Shown one piece after another: positions 1 to 6,644 of a DNA stretch of 64,000 nt. This DNA comes from Streptococcus pneumoniae (lineage in GTDB: Bacteria; Bacillota; Bacilli; Lactobacillales; Streptococcaceae). The stretch is from contig NZ_CKYA01000006.1 in NCBI RefSeq assembly GCF_001113365.1, positions 62,001-126,000 on the forward strand, in the 5' to 3' direction. The notes under the pieces were generated by a model that saw only the letters and a list, made by a program, of their open reading frames with translations, did not search any database and had not been told where the DNA came from. A program made the position numbers and the translations under genes. Numbering within the stretch: the first letter of the stretch is position 1; the number at the start of each line of letters is the position of its first letter.

Positions 1-520
1 TTTGGTAGGAAATATGATTTTTCTCTAAAAATTGTTGGAAATCCTGTTTGCCGTGCTCATGATTTTCAACTTCAAGCTCTAATTCGTAATCTGTAATATC
101 AAAGTACTGACTCTCATCCAGTGCCATGAGACCAATAGCTGTTTGCATTTCATAGCGAAGCGTTGTTAGACAACCGAGCACCTGCCATTCACTAGTTTTA
201 ATACCATGTTTCGCCAATTCATCCAGTACTAGCCCTTGAGGAAGTTCTTTCTTGCTCAGATAGTTTTCAGCATCTTTTAGTTGCAATTTTTGGTTGTATT
301 CCATGTTTCCAACACTTTGCGGGACTTTGAGTGTCAATTCTGCCCAGTCTTCAAAGGTTCGAATGCGCATAGCAACTTTCTCTTCTCGCAGTTCAAAATC
401 AGGTGTGTCGATGTAGTAATTTTTTTGAAGAACAGGAGTGACACCTGTGAACTGCTCTTTTAGACGATTGTATTCATCTTTTTTCAATAGTGTTTTCAAT
501 TCAATTTCTAAATGTTTCAA
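1..520 (-). CDS. yjbK: CYTH-domain protein, YjbK-like (5' part; rest lies left of the window)
   Basis: Reading leftward from TTG at 518-520 gives LKHLEIELKTLLKKDEYNRL and then an open frame to base 1, with the CYTH signature of alternating ELxLK and MRIR blocks (ExExK near the N-terminus, then AMRIR and LTLKVPQ). CYTH proteins bind triphosphates through a charged beta-tunnel; YjbK-type members are mostly of unknown or triphosphatase function. An AAAGGT Shine-Dalgarno lies 6 bases before the TTG, which decides this start. It is host DNA: in pneumococcal genomes this gene normally stands divergent to the relQ-type synthetase now found at 39131, so phi1 has split the pair. The prophage integrase is upstream on the same strand and could read into it. 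Confidence 0.85.
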   Translation of the reverse strand, partial: MKHLEIELKTLLKKDEYNRLKEQFTGVTPVLQKNYYIDTPDFELREEKVAMRIRTFEDWAELTLKVPQSVGNMEYNQKLQLKDAENYLSKKELPQGLVLDELAKHGIKTSEWQVLGCLTTLRYEMQTAIGLMALDESQYFDITDYELELEVENHEHGKQDFQQFLEKNHISYQ

Positions 521-553
521 TTTTCTTACCTTTTCTTTATCGTTGAAAGCGGA

Positions 554-564
554 TTATGGTATAA
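554..564 (+). other. Candidate attL core, phi1
   Basis: TTATGGTATAA occurs here and again at 39036-39046. It is the longest exact direct repeat I could find between the two junction regions, and each copy lies outside the arm-type repeats, as expected for a core. At only 11 bp it needs confirmation with an empty-site genome. Confidence 0.5.
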
Positions 565-620
565 ACTGCTCACGTCTTCCTAGTCCCTTGAAATCAGTGG
601 GTTTTCAGTAGGTCAACTAA

Positions 621-644
621 AAGTGAATACGAGATTGAATACGG
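621..644 (+). repeat. Arm-type integrase sites, left (2 tandem 12-mers)
   Basis: Two abutting 12-mers, AAGTGAATACGA (621-632) and GATTGAATACGG (633-644), match the tandem 12-mers near the right end (38899-38934). Tandem direct repeats at both ends, inside the core, are the usual arrangement for binding of the N-terminal arm domain of tyrosine integrases. Confidence 0.55.
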
Positions 645-652
645 CATGACTT

Positions 653-1501
653 TTAGCTGGAGCGGATGAAAGTCATGAGTTGATCGACGACTTCAAAACG
701 TTGATTATCATTGATGTGGGTATACATATCAAGAGTGGTTTGAACATTGTTGTGACCTAATCTGTCCGAAATGATTTTGGCTGTAACACCTGCTTCAAAG
801 AGGAGAGAAGCGTGTGTGTGCCTGAAACCGTGAGGAGTGATTTTTTTGACATCCTTATGTTCACAAAAGAACCTTCTAAGTCTCTCTTTCACAGCTGAAG
901 GAGAAATCCAACCTCCGAAACTATTCGTAAAGATATAATTCGAATCATGTTTGTAAGGCACACCAGACTTAAAATATTCTTTTATTTGCTGACGTTTCCA
1001 GAGTTTTAATACATTCAGAGTTTCATCATCTAAAGTGATAACCCTCTTACTCCTTTTGGTTTTAGGGTCCTGAACAGTTTGTTTTTTATTAACAACGACA
1101 GCCGTACGAGAAATATCCAATCGTTTATTTTCAAAATCAACATCTGACCAGATGAGTCCGATAGCTTCTCCAGTCCTCAATCCTGAAAAAGCGAGTAAGT
1201 GGAAAAAAGTGTAGTCTACTGGTTTGCAATTTGCTTTGTAAACTTTAAGGAACTTGGTTAGCTCCTGCTTTGTATAGTAGTTTTCTTTGGCCTTTAAAGG
1301 CTTGTTTTTAGGCTTGATAATCTTGTCCAAGGGATTTGACTTAATGATGTCAATAGAAGTGGCATACTTGAAAATACGGCTAATGACAGAGTAGTAATTG
1401 GCATAGAGGATATAGCGATTGCTTAACTTGATAGCAACCTTTTGACAATAAGCTACACTGATCTGCTGGATTTTCATATCTGTAAAATACAAGTCAATCA
1501 T
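653..1501 (-). CDS. int: Tyrosine integrase, core-binding and catalytic part (downstream piece of split gene)
   Basis: This 282-residue frame holds the core-binding region and the whole catalytic domain: R109 (FSGLRTGE), H224-x2-R227 (HGFRH), H250 (LGH) and nucleophile Y260 (MYTHI). Its ATG (1501-1499) overlaps the TGA of the upstream frame as ATGA, so re-initiation could give a fragment without the arm domain. It also joins the upstream frame if one base is added to, or re-read in, an A8 run at 1511-1518. Together the two frames give about 380 residues, the normal size for this family. The stop at 653-655 is 132 bp from the CYTH gene on the same strand. Confidence 0.85.
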   Translation of the reverse strand: MIDLYFTDMKIQQISVAYCQKVAIKLSNRYILYANYYSVISRIFKYATSIDIIKSNPLDKIIKPKNKPLKAKENYYTKQELTKFLKVYKANCKPVDYTFFHLLAFSGLRTGEAIGLIWSDVDFENKRLDISRTAVVVNKKQTVQDPKTKRSKRVITLDDETLNVLKLWKRQQIKEYFKSGVPYKHDSNYIFTNSFGGWISPSAVKERLRRFFCEHKDVKKITPHGFRHTHASLLFEAGVTAKIISDRLGHNNVQTTLDMYTHINDNQRFEVVDQLMTFIRSS

Positions 1502-1797
1502 AACATCAAGTTTTTTTTAACGTTCTGATAGGTTGTTGGTTTTACAGTACTCTTATAGCTATCAAGCCATAACTCAGCAACTTCAGCGAAAGTAGGGTTC
1601 TGGAAATCTTCATTATTTGAAAAACCATTCTCTTCAACGTCTAAGAGAAGGTCACGTTCGGCAGCCTTTGCCTCTTTTATGGTTTTAAAACCACGGCGTG
1701 TAGTGCGTTTTTCTTTTCCGGTAGCTGGATCTATGCCCAGATATGTTTGAAAGAGATATCTAGTTTCTCCTTTTTTTGTAATATATTTTTTTATCAT
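1498..1797 (-). CDS. int: Tyrosine integrase, N-terminal arm-binding part (frameshifted)
   Basis: The 99 residues match the N-terminus of phage integrases: a small beta-rich arm-DNA-binding domain (YITKKGETRYLFQTYLG, then RGFKTIKEAKAAE) and the beginning of the core-binding SAM-like domain (PTFAEVAELWLDSYKSTVK). Reading ends at TGA 1500-1498 just after a run of eight A residues on the coding strand. Nine A residues would restore the phase into the downstream frame (KKLDVMIDLYF). The break could be a true null mutation, transcriptional slippage, or -1 ribosomal slippage on A-AAA-AAA. Confidence 0.8.
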   Translation of the reverse strand: MIKKYITKKGETRYLFQTYLGIDPATGKEKRTTRRGFKTIKEAKAAERDLLLDVEENGFSNNEDFQNPTFAEVAELWLDSYKSTVKPTTYQNVKKNLML

Positions 1798-1820
1798 AAA
1801 AAGTCCTTTCTTTTCGATTG

Positions 1821-1843
1821 CTTGCCCGCATAGTTGAAAAGGT
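1821..1843 (+). repeat. 23-bp element, copy 1 (upstream of integrase)
   Basis: Begins CTTGCCCGCATAGTTGA. Near-identical copies lie at 7764-7786 (same orientation) and 38877-38899 (opposite orientation, 2 differences in 23). Copy 1 is in the integrase 5' region and copy 3 abuts the right arm sites, so a recombination-protein (Xis or Int) site is possible. Confidence 0.6.
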
Positions 1844-1914
1844 GTAGAACTTATGATAAACTATAGGTGTATTTTTTTATCATCCTTTCCATTGCTTGCT
1901 TGATGGAAAGTTGA

Positions 1915-1959
1915 ATCCTCACACTCAAAGTTTGGCGATGGAGAGTGTGGGGATTTTTT
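1915..1959 (+). terminator. Hairpin with T-run, oriented toward the repressor operon
   Basis: ATCCTCACACTC (1915-1926) pairs with GAGTGTGGGGAT (1943-1954), with one wobble, followed by TTTTT. The T-run is on the plus strand only, so it would stop rightward transcription entering from the integrase side. A matching hairpin lies in the same place in phi2 (46792-46838). Confidence 0.6.
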
Positions 1960-1961
1960 AT

Positions 1962-2912
1962 TTAGACGATAGGAATAAGTTCACCGCCTATTTGTTGGTT
2001 TATATAATCTCTATCTTCTGGATATTTCAACAGATAGGAGTTGATAGCTTCCATAATCTGGAAGTTCAATAATCCAACTGGTGATACCGGACCCCAAGTT
2101 TTGAATAAGGTTAGGGAAAATATGAGTGTTCTCAAACCGTTTTGTCCTTGCCCATTCTTGTAATCTTCTTCTGTGATGTGCAATCGATTGTGAAAGAATT
2201 TATTGTAATTGATTTTGTTCTTTTCTGTTGTGAAGTTATAAACTCTTCCAAGATGGGCACATCTGTTTCGATAGGAGAGTAAGAAGTAAAATACATTGAT
2301 AAACAATTGTTTAATATCATTATCTATATTTTCTTTGTCTAGTCCTGTCATGCGCTGAATAACTTCTGTCTTTATATGCGACTTTTGTAGTTTATAAAAA
2401 GTGATTAGGTGACCAAAAGTCATCCCTTTAACAAGAATCCAAGGCGGTACGTTGCCATGCTTTTCTCGATAATGTTTATATGGTTGAGTCTTATCTTGGG
2501 TGATTTTATAGCATTTACGTAGAAACTTAGAACGTTCAGACTCTTTGAATTTTTTAGCACCTCGTTCATAGTTCTCTCTTTGAAGGTATTTATTTTGGTC
2601 TGCAGTGTAATGTTCTGCGACTACGTAGGAAAGAACGGTTCTAAGATGAGCCTCGATTTCTTGTAATGCTAGATTGATATTTGTTCGTATGCTTTTGTCC
2701 ATGAGGAAAAAGTCTACGAGTTTTTCAAATGTTGCGCCCTCTTTAAATTTCTCTCCTTGTTCAATACCAATTTCTTTATAGCCGTTTATGATTTCGTAAT
2801 AGCTGTATGTCGATAAAATGCTGATTGCCCTGTTTTCATCTCGGATGGTAAGCCCTCGAGATTTTAGGAGTTCTATCTGCTCTCGAAATGTTTTAAAAGG
2901 TTTTGTTTCCAT
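1962..2912 (-). CDS. Abi family protein (Abi_2; AbiD/AbiF type, HEPN RNase motif)
   Basis: 316 residues with the Abi_2 layout: N-terminal F-x-EQIELLKSRGL, then STYSYYEIINGYK, then a helical C-terminal half carrying the HEPN signature SYRNRCAHLG (R-x4-H at residues 215-220). HEPN proteins of this family act as RNA-cleaving toxins in abortive infection, killing or arresting an infected cell. The gene lies between the repressor and the integrase, the usual place for lysogenic-conversion and superinfection genes. A strong GGAGGAGAG Shine-Dalgarno precedes ATG. Immediately upstream is a separate promoter and a short terminated RNA (2930-2996), so the gene is probably expressed by readthrough. The Abi_2 family is clear; the RNase activity and any RNA antitoxin are inferences. 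Confidence 0.85.
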   Translation of the reverse strand: METKPFKTFREQIELLKSRGLTIRDENRAISILSTYSYYEIINGYKEIGIEQGEKFKEGATFEKLVDFFLMDKSIRTNINLALQEIEAHLRTVLSYVVAEHYTADQNKYLQRENYERGAKKFKESERSKFLRKCYKITQDKTQPYKHYREKHGNVPPWILVKGMTFGHLITFYKLQKSHIKTEVIQRMTGLDKENIDNDIKQLFINVFYFLLSYRNRCAHLGRVYNFTTEKNKINYNKFFHNRLHITEEDYKNGQGQNGLRTLIFSLTLFKTWGPVSPVGLLNFQIMEAINSYLLKYPEDRDYINQQIGGELIPIV

Positions 2913-2929
2913 ATCTCTCCTCCGTAAAT

Positions 2930-2996
2930 CAAAAAGAGCCTCTGTATAGATACAAAGACTCTTCTAGGCTCCCAGGGGGGAGCATTCACTTAGATT
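2930..2996 (-). ncRNA. Short structured RNA ahead of the AbiF-type gene
   Basis: A consensus promoter fires into about 67 nt that fold into two hairpins. The first is GCTCCC with loop and GGGAGC (2968-2983). The second is a 12-bp stem (2951-2962 with 2935-2946, loop of 4), followed on the minus strand by TTTTTGATTT, a typical intrinsic terminator. It ends just before the Shine-Dalgarno of the Abi gene. AbiF-type genes are known to be accompanied by small structured RNAs, proposed as RNA antitoxins. The promoter, hairpins and terminator are seen; the antitoxin role is inferred. Confidence 0.6.
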
Positions 2997-3002
2997 AATT
3001 TA

Positions 3003-3031
3003 ATTATAGAGTCTTTTGTTGTTTTTGTCAA
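3003..3031 (-). promoter_or_regulatory. Consensus sigma-70-type promoter for the Abi leader RNA
   Basis: On the minus strand TTGACA (3026-3031), a 17-bp spacer and TATAAT (3003-3008). Both hexamers are perfect, unusual for a lysogeny-module accessory gene; the predicted start is near 2996. Confidence 0.8.
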
Positions 3032-3051
3032 GCTTTTTGTTAAATTTGGTT

Positions 3052-3873
3052 TTATTCCCCTCTATACACTCCAACAACTGCATAGATCTTGATGTGTGTG
3101 TCTTCGGCTGGTGGGAAGTCTAGGATGATGTCTTCGTACTTGTCATTGAGTGATACGAGGCGTAAGCGTCCGTTTTCGGTATAGATCTTCTTGAAGTAAG
3201 AACGGTCTCCATATGCGATAACTGCCAAATCTCCGTTGTAGGTAGTCAGTCCCTTGTCTACTAAATAGAGAATATCTCCGTCCTGGTAGTCAGGTTGCAT
3301 GGAGTCTCCGCTGACCTTAGTCGCAATATCGTGACGTGGTGGTTGCTCGTCAACCTCTATAGTCTCTCTGTCTGTATCGTCGTAGCCAAATCCATAGTTA
3401 AATCCACAAGCTGCTGCCGTCTCAGATACAACCTCAACTTGGTACAAGCTGATAACTTCCGATACTTCGTTTTTCTTCGTTTCTTCTTCGTTTTGCTCTG
3501 TGTACATCTCGCCGTTTGCTTTTTGCCTCTCCAGAAGCTCCTCAGAAGTCCGTAGGACGATTTTTTTATTATCTGGGGTTAATTGTACAACCTTGTCCGT
3601 TATCTGCTGTGTCAGCAAATCTGGAGTGTCTGGGAGGGAGTTGGTTGATTCTTCTTTAAAAGTAGTATCTATATCTGATTTTTTAACACCGAAATAATCA
3701 GCTAATTTTTGGATAACACCAAAAGAAGGAGCGCTTCTTAACTTCATATAGTCTGTCATAGTACTTGCTGTAATTCCAACTTCTTTAGCCAACTCCTTTT
3801 GGGTGATGCCACGTTGCTTTCTAAAGTGTGTAATGTTTTCAGCAATAATTTGCATTCGTTTTTTTTCATCCAT
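3052..3873 (-). CDS. CI-type repressor, XRE HTH plus S24/LexA-like peptidase
   Basis: 273 residues. An HTH_3 domain covers about residues 9-66 (TQKELAKEVGITASTMTDYM). A linker follows, then an S24 autoprotease domain with probable self-cleavage site AAAC-GFNYG (C156-G157), catalytic Ser191 (SGDSMQP) and Lys near 228-229 (YFKKIY). Such repressors keep the prophage silent and are inactivated by RecA-stimulated cleavage after DNA damage. The gene is divergent from the early operon across a 160-bp operator region. It ends 21 bp before the Abi promoter, so the Abi gene need not depend on repressor transcription. Confidence 0.92.
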   Translation of the reverse strand: MDEKKRMQIIAENITHFRKQRGITQKELAKEVGITASTMTDYMKLRSAPSFGVIQKLADYFGVKKSDIDTTFKEESTNSLPDTPDLLTQQITDKVVQLTPDNKKIVLRTSEELLERQKANGEMYTEQNEEETKKNEVSEVISLYQVEVVSETAAACGFNYGFGYDDTDRETIEVDEQPPRHDIATKVSGDSMQPDYQDGDILYLVDKGLTTYNGDLAVIAYGDRSYFKKIYTENGRLRLVSLNDKYEDIILDFPPAEDTHIKIYAVVGVYRGE

Positions 3874-4035
3874 TTACGATTACCTCGTATTTTTTATAAT
3901 TACATTATATATCATTTTTGATTGATAAACAATCAAAAAATACGAAAAAATCCTATTTTTTGACAAAAAACTATTGATAATACGAAAAAATCATATTATA
4001 ATTAAATCAAGCTTAAGGAAAAGGAGGTAAGGCAA
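3874..4035. promoter_or_regulatory. phi1 immunity operator and divergent promoters
   Basis: AATACGAAAAAATC occurs exactly twice (3939-3952, 3979-3992), with an inverted partial copy near the repressor start (TCGTATTTTTTA). A perfect dyad with 10-bp arms (TTTTTGATTG / CAATCAAAAA, spacer 5) lies at 3915-3939. The rightward promoter is TTGATA (3974-3979), 17 bp, TATAAT (3997-4002), covered by the second operator. The leftward promoter is TTGTTT, 17 bp, TATAAT, lying over the dyad. This is the expected repressor/Cro switch. Confidence 0.7.
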
Positions 4036-4179
4036 ATGATGGAACACATCATAAAAAGCCTAGCAACCAAGGACACTGCAACCGTCATCTTGGCACTAGG
4101 CTTAGTCAGAGAAGCTCGTCTTTGGCATAAGCAGTACTTAGCTTACAAGCTCAAAGACAAAGAGCTTAAGAAAAAGTAG
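4036..4179 (+). CDS. Small early phage protein, 47 aa
   Basis: First gene of the rightward early operon, with a strong AAGGAGG Shine-Dalgarno. The product MMEHIIKSLATKDTATVILA... is basic at its C-terminus (KDKELKKK) with a short hydrophobic stretch. No family recognised. It is too short for ordinary ORF cut-offs, but start, spacing and operon position support it. A GGGGC/GCCCC hairpin follows at about 4185-4198. Confidence 0.6.
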   Translation: MMEHIIKSLATKDTATVILALGLVREARLWHKQYLAYKLKDKELKKK

Positions 4180-4240
4180 AGAAAGGGGCGGAAGCCCCAA
4201 CCTCTACTTGATAGTGTACCATCATTTGCCGTGAAAAGCA

Positions 4241-4345
4241 ATGGATGAAAATGTTGGTTTGATAATCCTAGCAGGATTTGTGATTGTGTCTTTCACTATT
4301 CGTAAGATAGTGGAATACCGATGTGATAAAAAAGATAAGGAGTAG
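4241..4345 (+). CDS. Small single-membrane-segment protein, 34 aa
   Basis: MDENVGLIILAGFVIVSFTI then a basic tail (RKIVEYRCDKKDKE): one transmembrane helix with a positive inside end. It stands 4 bp before the next gene in the same operon. The family is unknown; a membrane-associated early phage peptide is all that can be said. Confidence 0.5.
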   Translation: MDENVGLIILAGFVIVSFTIRKIVEYRCDKKDKE

Positions 4346-4349
4346 AGAA

Positions 4350-4547
4350 ATGGATAGTGTTCTTTCAGCGATTCTCGTCTCAGTAATTACTTCATTTTTG
4401 GCGACGGCAATGCTATTGCGAGGATATTCGAATAGATTGACCGAAATGCTTGAAACTTTCTTCAACGAGGAATGGCAAGCAAGAAAAGAGCTACGAAAAC
4501 TTGTTTTAGATACAATGGATAGAATTGCTAATAAAAAAATTCACTAA
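4350..4547 (+). CDS. Small membrane plus coiled-coil protein, 65 aa (paralogue in phi2)
   Basis: The N-terminal hydrophobic helix (VLSAILVSVITSFLATAMLL) is followed by RGYSNRLTEMLETFF and a charged helix ending LDTMDRIANKKIH. The phi2 gene at 49015-49209 encodes a protein with most residues identical, in the same position after the cro-side genes. ATG 4350 follows AAGGAGTAGAGAA. The function is unknown; conservation in two prophages argues that it is a real gene. Confidence 0.65.
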   Translation: MDSVLSAILVSVITSFLATAMLLRGYSNRLTEMLETFFNEEWQARKELRKLVLDTMDRIANKKIH

Positions 4548-4560
4548 ATAGGAGTAGAAG

Positions 4561-4683
4561 ATGACTGAAGAAGAAACAATTGAATTATTGAAATTCTTAT
4601 CGACAGACTACGGACGAGGGTATCTAGCTGGGTTAGCTAGTGGACTTTCAATACTTTTGAAAATTTTAAAAAAAGCAGAGTAA
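4561..4683 (+). CDS. Small early phage protein, 40 aa
   Basis: MTEEETIELLKFLSTDYGRG then YLAGLASGLSILLKILKKAE: an acidic start and an amphipathic, basic C-terminal helix. A Shine-Dalgarno (AGGAG) lies 8 bases upstream. It is the last plus-strand gene before the minus-strand gene at 4703, with which it converges. Confidence 0.5.
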   Translation: MTEEETIELLKFLSTDYGRGYLAGLASGLSILLKILKKAE

Positions 4684-4702
4684 GTACCCTACTTTCATCA
4701 AA

Positions 4703-4999
4703 TTATTTTTGAAACTTATCTACAGCTTTTTGAAGTTCAGCGATTCCGTTAATAGCTTTAGTAATATTTTTGATATCAACTTCGCCTGTAAAAAATTTTG
4801 AAGCGATGTCTACTTGTTGGCTTTGTTTCAAGGCATCCAGTTTCAATTCATGTTCTTTTTCAAGTCTCTGTAACTCATTTTCAGATTGTGTTTTTAATTC
4901 TTTTATTTTGGCGTTTGTTTGATGTTTATTAGTGAGATAAACAAGAAATGCAGGGACGCAGGAAGTTAAAAAAGTTATTGCAATTTGATTGAAATCCAT
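4703..4999 (-). CDS. Membrane-anchored coiled-coil protein on the opposite strand, 98 aa
   Basis: An N-terminal transmembrane segment (IAITFLTSCVPAFLVYLTN) is followed by a long charged coiled coil (residues about 28-65) and a C-terminal helix (NITKAINGIAELQKAVDKF). It has its own promoter and a dyad leader (5024-5085). The leader is almost the same as that of the unrelated minus-strand gene at 7194-7436, so the two appear to be one type of autonomous cassette set against the early operon. The function is not recognised; constitutive expression from the prophage or superinfection exclusion is a guess from the layout. Confidence 0.6.
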   Translation of the reverse strand: MDFNQIAITFLTSCVPAFLVYLTNKHQTNAKIKELKTQSENELQRLEKEHELKLDALKQSQQVDIASKFFTGEVDIKNITKAINGIAELQKAVDKFQK

Positions 5000-5023
5000 A
5001 ATTTTCTCCTTTCTATTGGAATT

Positions 5024-5085
5024 TTGACTAAAACGGGAGAGGTCTTAGTCAAGAATATTATAGCATAATCTAAATTAAATAACAA
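5024..5085 (-). promoter_or_regulatory. Promoter and dyad operator/leader A
   Basis: The minus strand reads TTGTTA (5080-5085), 17 bp, TATAAT (5057-5062), then an inverted repeat TTGACTAA / TTAGTCAA (5024-5031 and 5045-5052) across the expected start site, and AGAAAGGAG before the gene. The same roughly 60-bp block recurs at 7440-7501. Confidence 0.7.
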
Positions 5086-5138
5086 TATGTAGTGTTTTTA
5101 TATGTTTAAAACACAATATATTGGGAAAGGAACAATGT

Positions 5139-5315
5139 GTGTGGAAGAAGTTTAAGCATTTGTTGATTGAAAAAGGGATGACACAGAAGGCATTAGCTGA
5201 AAAAGCTGGTATCAGTCCAAATACAATCAGAAATATCAAAACCGAGCGTATTTCTTTTAAGAATATGTGCAAAATCGCTGATGCACTGGAAGTCAGCATA
5301 AATGAATTAAGATAA
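5139..5315 (+). CDS. Cro/CI-family HTH regulator, 58 aa
   Basis: A single XRE helix-turn-helix: FKHLLIEKGMTQKALAEKAG then ISPNTIRNIKTERIS. This is the size of Cro-like repressors and antirepressors. GTG 5139 follows GGGAAAGGA at good spacing and is preferred over the in-frame TTG at 5121, which lies within the Shine-Dalgarno. It overlaps nothing and is 12 bp from the next HTH gene. Confidence 0.8.
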   Translation: MWKKFKHLLIEKGMTQKALAEKAGISPNTIRNIKTERISFKNMCKIADALEVSINELR

Positions 5316-5327
5316 GGAGGTGGTAAT

Positions 5328-5543
5328 GTGCAGTGGACTTTAGAGGCTATGAGAATCAACAAAGGACTTACTCAAGCAGAGTTGGCAGAAAAATTTGAAG
5401 TTTCAAGTCAAACAATTGCTAGATTGGAAAAAGATAGCTCTGATATTGGTTATCAACTATTGAAAAAATACATGTTTTTTTTCAATGTGAAATTTGATGA
5501 TATTTTTTTAGGGAAAAAATACGAAAATTTCGTAAAAACCTAA
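5328..5543 (+). CDS. XRE-family HTH protein, 71 aa
   Basis: A GTG start after AAGGAGG. The HTH is WTLEAMRINKGLTQAELAEK then FEVSSQTIARLEKDSS, followed by a hydrophobic C-terminus (YMFFFNVKFDDIFLG) as in small phage XRE proteins that form dimers. It probably acts with the Cro-like protein just upstream on early promoters. Confidence 0.8.
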   Translation: MQWTLEAMRINKGLTQAELAEKFEVSSQTIARLEKDSSDIGYQLLKKYMFFFNVKFDDIFLGKKYENFVKT

Positions 5544-5549
5544 AAATAA

Positions 5550-5573
5550 AAAGCACCCGACAAAGTCAGGCGC
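5550..5573 (+). repeat. REP-like hairpin, copy 1 (AAGCACC..TCAGGCGC)
   Basis: AAGCACCCGAC with GTCAGGCGC, a short imperfect hairpin directly after an early gene. Related copies follow genes at 7701-7724 and in phi2 at 49616-49640. The shared sequence and position suggest a weak terminator or RNA-processing element of this phage family. Confidence 0.5.
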
Positions 5574-5649
5574 ATATCAATGTTAATTTGAGAAAGGAGA
5601 GGTATGAATGAACAAGCGAGAGTTACAGAAAGGGGCTTAAATATGAGGT

Positions 5650-6012
5650 ATGCCGTACATATTCAGAAACACTCATGGGAATTACACATCTTTGAATAAT
5701 GCTTATGCTCAAGACAAACGCTTAAAGGCAACAACGATAGGTATCCTTACAGTAATCTTGATGAATAAGTCTGATTGGGTTGTGTATCCTGACGAGATTG
5801 CACGACGTCTAGGAATAAGCAGGCGCACCGTAGATGAGCACTTTAAGCTTTTAGAGAAAGCAGGCTATCTCAGGGTATACCGCTTAGGGTTAGGCAGAGG
5901 CAAAGGCGTAACGGTACATAGATTTTTTTCAGATATGCCTATTTCAGATGATTACTTTGAGTATCTAAAAACTAATCTTGAGAAAGAGTTATCCACAGAT
6001 AACGGAGTTTAA
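5650..6012 (+). CDS. Phage HTH protein, replication-initiator-like, 120 aa
   Basis: It starts MPYIFRNTHGNYTSLNN and contains a winged-helix/HTH segment (WVVYPDEIARRLGISRRTVD, EHFKLLEKAGYLRVYR). This layout is shared by the N-terminal DNA-binding part of phage replisome-organizer proteins. The next gene, 6178-6640, is a paralogue. Directly downstream are 18-bp tandem repeats, possible iterons. The protein is shorter than full initiators, and in-frame stops separate it from the repeat region. It may be a C-terminally truncated initiator or a stand-alone regulator. Confidence 0.65.
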   Translation: MPYIFRNTHGNYTSLNNAYAQDKRLKATTIGILTVILMNKSDWVVYPDEIARRLGISRRTVDEHFKLLEKAGYLRVYRLGLGRGKGVTVHRFFSDMPISDDYFEYLKTNLEKELSTDNGV

Positions 6013-6060
6013 AAATACAGTTGGAAAATATTGCCATGTGTAAAATTGCCCTCTAATAAA

Positions 6061-6145
6061 TACTAACTATACAACAAGTACTAACTATACAACAATCTAA
6101 GCCTTACGGCACTAACTTAGTAATAATTACTAACTTTACAACAAA
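6061..6145 (+). repeat. Iteron-like direct repeats, array 1
   Basis: TACTAACTATACAACAAG (6061-6078) is followed directly by TACTAACTATACAACAAT (6079-6096), and TACTAACTTTACAACAAA lies at 6128-6145. This AT-rich array follows an HTH initiator-like gene, as replication iterons often do. Decayed coding repeats are the alternative. Confidence 0.5.
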
Positions 6146-6177
6146 CTACTACTTATCTAAATAAAAAAGGAGACTGT

Positions 6178-6640
6178 ATGACAGACTTTAAAAATTTAGA
6201 TTGTCAATTCATCTTTCAGGAATCCAACTGATGACTACACAGCTGTTAGTAATAGTTTTATCAACGACCCTGCGTTAGATTTTACAGCTGTTGGCATCAT
6301 GATGGTGGTGCTGGCTAATCACCCAAACTGGCAAGTCTATCCAGAGGAGATAGGCAAGCGAAAAGGTGTTAATCGGAAGACAATCGATAAGTATTTCAAA
6401 ATCTTTGAAGAGGCTGGATATTTGCGAAAAATCAGAAAAAAACCTCCTGGAAATGGAGGGAGTCATATATTCAGATTCTTTTCAGATGTAAAAATATCTG
6501 ATTTCCAATTCGATATTATGAAACAGAGATTAAACCTGTCTATCAAAAAGGCGTCTATGAATTATAATTCTGACATTCCAAAAAGTGAGATGTCAGAAAG
6601 TGAGATGTCAGAAAGTGAGATGTCAGATTTTGGGCACTAA
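6178..6640 (+). pseudogene. Second initiator-like HTH gene, frameshifted near its start
   Basis: ATG 6178 begins MTDFKNLDCQFIFQESN and stops at 6229-6231. Removing C6217 restores ...FIFRNPTDDYTAVSNSFIND, which continues without a stop into the HTH domain (WQVYPEEIGKRKGVNRKTID) and a C-terminus of in-frame 15-bp repeats encoding ESEMS. An internal ATG (6299) could still yield 113 residues with the HTH, so the DNA-binding part may survive. It is a paralogue of 5650-6012. The frameshift is seen directly; loss of function is an inference. Confidence 0.7.
6584..6628 (+). repeat. 15-bp in-frame tandem repeats (3 copies)
   Basis: AGTGAGATGTCAGAA at 6584-6598 and 6599-6613, and a one-base variant at 6614-6628. 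It encodes ESEMS units at the end of the initiator-like gene. phi2 has 15-bp in-frame repeats in the same relative place (52486-52515). Confidence 0.75.
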
Positions 6641-6644
6641 TAAA

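Noticed and set aside
281..463. Plus-strand 60-codon frame over the left end
   Set aside because: It is antisense to the CYTH-domain gene, whose protein reads clearly on the minus strand.
5604..5694. 30-codon frame MNEQARVTERGLN overlapping gene 5650
   Set aside because: It overlaps a better supported gene in another frame and shows no independent support.
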